A stretch of DNA of 64,000 bases from Bacteroidota bacterium (GTDB lineage: Bacteria; Bacteroidota; Bacteroidia; Flavobacteriales; Flavobacteriaceae), in contig JAEXIT010000008.1 in NCBI GenBank assembly GCA_023446155.1, forward strand, positions 69,296 through 133,295. The letters run 5' to 3'. Under the pieces are notes generated by a model, which saw only the letters and a program-made list of their open reading frames with translations, had not been told where the DNA came from and searched no databases. Made by a program: the position numbers and the translations under genes. Each line of letters begins with the position of its first letter. The stretch's first letter is position 1. Of this stretch, positions 60,980 to 64,000 are shown piece by piece.

Positions 60980-62554
60980 ATGGCAGAAATTAAGCCTGCT
61001 GAAATTTCAGCAATATTAAAGAAACAATTATCTGGTTTTGAATCAGGAGCCACTCTGGAAGAAGTGGGAACAGTTCTTCAGGTGGGTGACGGTATCGCCC
61101 GAGTTTATGGTTTATCTAACGCACAATACGGTGAGTTAGTACAATTCGAAAACGGGTTAGAGGCAATTGTATTGAACCTTGAAGAAGATAATGTAGGTGT
61201 GGTATTATTAGGTCCGTCTACTGGAATTAAAGAAGGGTCAACTGTAAAAAGAACACAACGTATTGCTTCATTAAAAGTTGGTGAAGAAATGGTAGGTCGT
61301 GTTGTTAACACACTAGGTTTCCCTATCGATGGTAAAGGACCAATCGGTGGTGATCTTTATGAGATGCCATTAGAAAGAAAGGCGCCTGGAGTTATCTTCC
61401 GTCAGCCGGTAACAGAACCGTTACAAACAGGTATTAAATCGATTGATGCTATGATCCCTGTAGGACGTGGACAACGTGAGTTGGTAATCGGTGACCGTCA
61501 GACTGGTAAAACTACAGTTTGTATCGATACCATCTTAAATCAGAAAGAATTTTACGATGCTGGAAAACCAGTATTCTGTATATATGTAGCTGTTGGACAA
61601 AAAGCATCAACTGTTGCTGGAATTGCAAAAACATTAGAAGAAAAAGGAGCGATGGCGTATACGGTAATCGTAGCGGCTAATGCTTCCGATCCGGCTCCAA
61701 TGCAGGTATATGCGCCATTCGCAGGTGCTGCAATCGGTGAGTACTTCCGTGATACAGGTCGTCCGGCGTTAATCGTTTATGATGATTTGTCTAAACAAGC
61801 GGTTGCTTACCGTGAGGTATCGTTGTTATTACGTCGTCCACCAGGACGTGAGGCGTATCCTGGAGACGTTTTCTACCTTCACTCAAGATTATTAGAGCGT
61901 GCTGCTAAAGTTATTGCTGATGATAGCATCGCTAAAGATATGAATGACTTACCAGAATCTTTACGTCCAATCGTTAAAGGTGGTGGATCGTTAACAGCGT
62001 TACCAATCATCGAAACACAAGCGGGTGACGTTTCTGCGTATATTCCAACAAACGTAATTTCGATTACAGATGGTCAGATCTTCTTAGAGTCGGATTTATT
62101 CAACTCTGGGGTTCGTCCGGCGATCAACGTAGGTATCTCCGTATCTCGTGTAGGAGGAAATGCACAGATCAAATCAATGAAAAAAGTATCCGGTACATTA
62201 AAATTAGACCAAGCGCAATTCCGTGAATTAGAAGCATTCGCGAAATTCGGATCTGATTTGGATGCGGTAACTTTAAACGTAATCGAAAAAGGTAGACGTA
62301 ACGTTGAAATCCTGAAACAGGCTGTAAACGATCCGTACAAAGTAGAAGATCAAATCGCGATTATCTATGCAGGAACGAAAAACTTATTGAGAAATGTTCC
62401 GGTAGAAAAAGTAAAAGAATTCGAAAATGACTATTTAGAATTCTTAAGAGCGAAACATAAAGATACTCTTGACGCTTTAAAAGCTGGTAAATTCACAGAC
62501 GAAATTACCGATGTTTTAGAAAAAGTAGCTAAAGAAGTTTCTGCAAAATATTAA
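60980..62554 (+). CDS. atpA: ATP synthase F1 subunit alpha
   Basis: A 524-residue regulatory nucleotide-binding subunit. The P-loop is GDRQTGKT (about 171-178). The ATP synthase alpha/beta signature PAINVGISVSRVGG lies near residue 380. Codon use here is biased to a small set of codons, as in highly expressed genes. Beta (atpD) and epsilon (atpC) are not in the window. Confidence 0.98.
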   Translation: MAEIKPAEISAILKKQLSGFESGATLEEVGTVLQVGDGIARVYGLSNAQYGELVQFENGLEAIVLNLEEDNVGVVLLGPSTGIKEGSTVKRTQRIASLKVGEEMVGRVVNTLGFPIDGKGPIGGDLYEMPLERKAPGVIFRQPVTEPLQTGIKSIDAMIPVGRGQRELVIGDRQTGKTTVCIDTILNQKEFYDAGKPVFCIYVAVGQKASTVAGIAKTLEEKGAMAYTVIVAANASDPAPMQVYAPFAGAAIGEYFRDTGRPALIVYDDLSKQAVAYREVSLLLRRPPGREAYPGDVFYLHSRLLERAAKVIADDSIAKDMNDLPESLRPIVKGGGSLTALPIIETQAGDVSAYIPTNVISITDGQIFLESDLFNSGVRPAINVGISVSRVGGNAQIKSMKKVSGTLKLDQAQFRELEAFAKFGSDLDAVTLNVIEKGRRNVEILKQAVNDPYKVEDQIAIIYAGTKNLLRNVPVEKVKEFENDYLEFLRAKHKDTLDALKAGKFTDEITDVLEKVAKEVSAKY

Positions 62555-62570
62555 TAATTAGATAGTCTTA

Positions 62571-62596
62571 AAATCCGGAGTCCTAACTTCGGATTT
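62571..62596 (+). promoter_or_regulatory. Hairpin between atpA and atpG
   Basis: AAATCCGGA (62571-62579) pairs with TTCGGATTT (62588-62596, one G-U), loop of eight bases, in the 68-base gap. It has no T run after it, so it is more likely a processing or stability element than a terminator. Confidence 0.5.
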
Positions 62597-62622
62597 CAGA
62601 TTGTTTTATTTCAAATCGACAA

Positions 62623-63480
62623 ATGGCAAATTTAAAGGAAATACGTAATAGGATTACTTCTGTTTCATCTACGATGCAAATCACATCGGCGATGAAAATG
62701 GTATCTGCTGCTAAGCTGAAAAAAGCACAGGATGCAATTACAGCAATGCGCCCTTATGCCGAAAAATTAACAGAGTTAATACAAAATTTAAGTGCGTCGT
62801 TAGAAGGTGATGCTGCTGGAAAATTTGCAGAACAACGCGAAGTAAATAAAGTATTGATCGTAGCCATTACATCAAACAGAGGACTTTGTGGTGCTTTTAA
62901 CGCCAACGTGATCAAACAGGTTAAAGTGCTTACCGATGCGTATGCCGGTAAACAAATTGACGTGATCACGGTGGGTAAAAAAGGAAACGATGTTCTTAGA
63001 AAGGTGAATAATGTAGTGGATAACCAAAGTGGACTTTTCGATGAGTTGACTTTCGAAAATGTTGGTGCTTTGGCAGCGGTATTGATGGATAAATTTGTGG
63101 CTGGTGACTACGACAAAATTGAGTTGGTATACAATCAGTTTAAAAATGCAGCAACTCAGATAGTAGTTGCAGAACAATTTTTACCATTAGCGCCAATTGA
63201 AGGTGCCGCTACTGCAGCATCCGATTATATTTTTGAACCATCAAAAGAAGAAATTGTGTTAACGTTGATTCCAAAATCATTAAAAACACAATTATACAAA
63301 GCTATCAGGGATTCTTTCGCTGCTGAACACGGAGCGCGTATGACAGCAATGCATAAAGCAACCGATAATGCAACCGAATTGAGAAACCAATTGAAGCTTA
63401 CGTATAACAAAGCGCGTCAAGCCGCGATTACAAACGAGATCCTTGAGATCGTTGGTGGTGCAGAAGCTTTGAAAAACTAA
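62623..63480 (+). CDS. atpG: ATP synthase F1 subunit gamma
   Basis: A 285-residue central rotor subunit. The N-terminal helix starts with KEIRNRITSVSSTMQITSAM, and the C-terminal helix ends with ARQAAITNEILEIVGGAEAL, both diagnostic. It is the last gene of the cluster, followed by a strong terminator. Confidence 0.97.
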   Translation: MANLKEIRNRITSVSSTMQITSAMKMVSAAKLKKAQDAITAMRPYAEKLTELIQNLSASLEGDAAGKFAEQREVNKVLIVAITSNRGLCGAFNANVIKQVKVLTDAYAGKQIDVITVGKKGNDVLRKVNNVVDNQSGLFDELTFENVGALAAVLMDKFVAGDYDKIELVYNQFKNAATQIVVAEQFLPLAPIEGAATAASDYIFEPSKEEIVLTLIPKSLKTQLYKAIRDSFAAEHGARMTAMHKATDNATELRNQLKLTYNKARQAAITNEILEIVGGAEALKN

Positions 63481-63514
63481 GATTTTTTGTTCCGATAAAA
63501 TTGGAATTCAATAT

Positions 63515-63543
63515 AAACCGCAGGTTTTCCTGCGGTTTTTTTA
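63515..63543 (+). terminator. Terminator of the atp operon
   Basis: AAACCGCAGG (63515-63524) pairs with CCTGCGGTTT (63529-63538) around TTTT, followed by a T run. Confidence 0.92.
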
Positions 63544-63545
63544 TG

Positions 63546-63730
63546 CCCGACAGGTTTTTGAAGTCTGTCGGGTATTTTTATTTTAAGGCGATTTTGATCC
63601 GGATTTAATGGTTGCTATATATAATAGTAGGATTTTTTATGTTTGGAGAGTCGATTTTTACAACGGATCAGCAATTCTTTTTAAACACACACACCTATAT
63701 ATAAGTAGTGATGTTACTAATTTCCCACCA
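63546..63730. repeat. 185-base tandem repeat, unit 1
   Basis: It begins with the hairpin CCCGACAG...CTGTCGGG (63546-63572), then AT-rich sequence including GGCGATTTTGATCCGG, TATATATAATAGTAGG, TATGTTTGGAG and GATCAGCAATTC, and ends at a CCCACCA-type junction. It is nearly identical to unit 2 (about ten differences by eye). No credible gene lies in it. Confidence 0.9.
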
Positions 63731-63915
63731 CCCGACAGTTTTTTGAAGTTTGTTGGGTATTTTTATTTTAAGGCGATTTTGATCCGGTTTTAATGGTCGC
63801 TATATATAATAGTAGGATTTTTTATGTTTGGAGAATCGATTTTTACAACGGATCAGCAATTCTTTTTAAAAACACACACCTATATATAAGTAGTGATGTT
63901 ACTAATTTCGGGCCA
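63731..63915. repeat. 185-base tandem repeat, unit 2
   Basis: The second copy starts exactly 185 bases after the first. The starting hairpin has changed (CCCGACAG facing TTGTTGGG) but remains paired through G-U pairs. The end differs from unit 1 (CGGGCCA instead of CCCACCA). Confidence 0.9.
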
Positions 63916-63942
63916 CCCGACAGTTTTTTGTAACCTGTCGGG
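63916..63942. repeat. Third copy, hairpin only
   Basis: CCCGACAG at 63916, again exactly 185 bases after the previous one, faces a perfect CTGTCGGG ending at 63942. The rest of the unit is missing: what follows (GTGTTAATTTTCGG) is different sequence. Confidence 0.85.
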
Positions 63943-64000
63943 TGTTAATTTTCGGTTATTAAGCCTGTTTTCGGAACCTGTCAGGTGTAGCAAACTTGGC
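63943..64000. other. End of window with a right arm of the palindrome family
   Basis: No gene. ACCTGTCAGGTGTAG (63976-63990) is the right arm of the palindrome seen at 9461-9492, without its left arm. In its place there is GCCTGTTTTCGG. Confidence 0.6.

Noticed and set aside
63608..63793. A 61-codon plus-strand reading frame across the tandem repeat units
   Set aside because: It crosses the repeat junction, has no family features and its composition is that of the AT-rich repeat. It is chance.
63546..63942. A CRISPR array
   Set aside because: The unit is 185 bases, the 'spacers' are nearly identical to each other and there are no cas genes.

Overview
The window looks like a chromosome segment from the family Flavobacteriaceae (phylum Bacteroidota), close to Flavobacterium. 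The evidence is the AT-rich sequence, the near absence of Shine-Dalgarno sequences, promoters of the flavobacterial type (TTG or TTTG, about 18 bases, then TAnnTTTG), a type IX secretion lipoprotein (SprE/PorW), a protein with a type IX sorting tail, and an atpBEFHAG cluster without atpD or atpC. There is no integrase, transposase, CRISPR array, rRNA gene or prophage.

Layout. 1-1165: the end of a Band 7/SPFH protein and a three-gene YtxH/holin-like envelope cluster. 1443-14961: housekeeping genes (sterol-desaturase-like hydroxylase, glnS, folB, tRNA-Cys, LysE exporter, DUF2807 protein, rnr, rpiB, tex) and a small lipid-linked glycosylation operon (GT87, GT2, polysaccharide deacetylase). 15057-20803: tatA, a LytM-like protein with lost metal ligands, SdpI, a GH3-family enzyme, and a large protein whose C-terminus resembles nucleoside phosphorylases.

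20817-44779 is a surface-polysaccharide locus of about 24 kb: a Wzz-like protein, dTDP-rhamnose genes rfbBACD, a Wzx flippase, a methyltransferase, a Wzy-like polymerase, an O-antigen ligase-like protein, several glycosyltransferases, a WcaF-like acetyltransferase, a GDP-mannose 3,5-epimerase homologue, UDP-xylose synthase, a WcaJ-type initiating transferase and a CapK-like adenylate-forming enzyme. Its centre (about 25.1-31.2 kb) is visibly AT-richer than its flanks, as expected of a variable O-antigen core. Embedded in it are two paralogous secreted beta-helix proteins, a small protein with a type IX sorting tail, and an SGNH-hydrolase lipoprotein with a long lysine-rich linker. These may modify or bind the polysaccharide made by the neighbouring genes.

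44955-57645: purD, two small flavobacterial membrane-protein genes, upp, DUF4254, a GT9 heptosyltransferase-like protein, a ferredoxin-reductase-type oxidoreductase, a PadR/membrane protein pair, an ABC exporter, sprE and a bactofilin. 57652-63480: atpZ, a small membrane protein and atpB-E-F-H-A-G. The remaining 520 bases hold no gene. They contain two complete copies and the start of a third copy of a 185-base tandem repeat, each beginning with a CCCGACAG hairpin. Related hairpins occur at 9461-9492 and 49811-49843, so this is a dispersed repeat family placed next to transcription terminators.

Where an upstream TTG or GTG would extend a gene through a promoter box or hairpin, I chose the internal ATG and say so in the entry.
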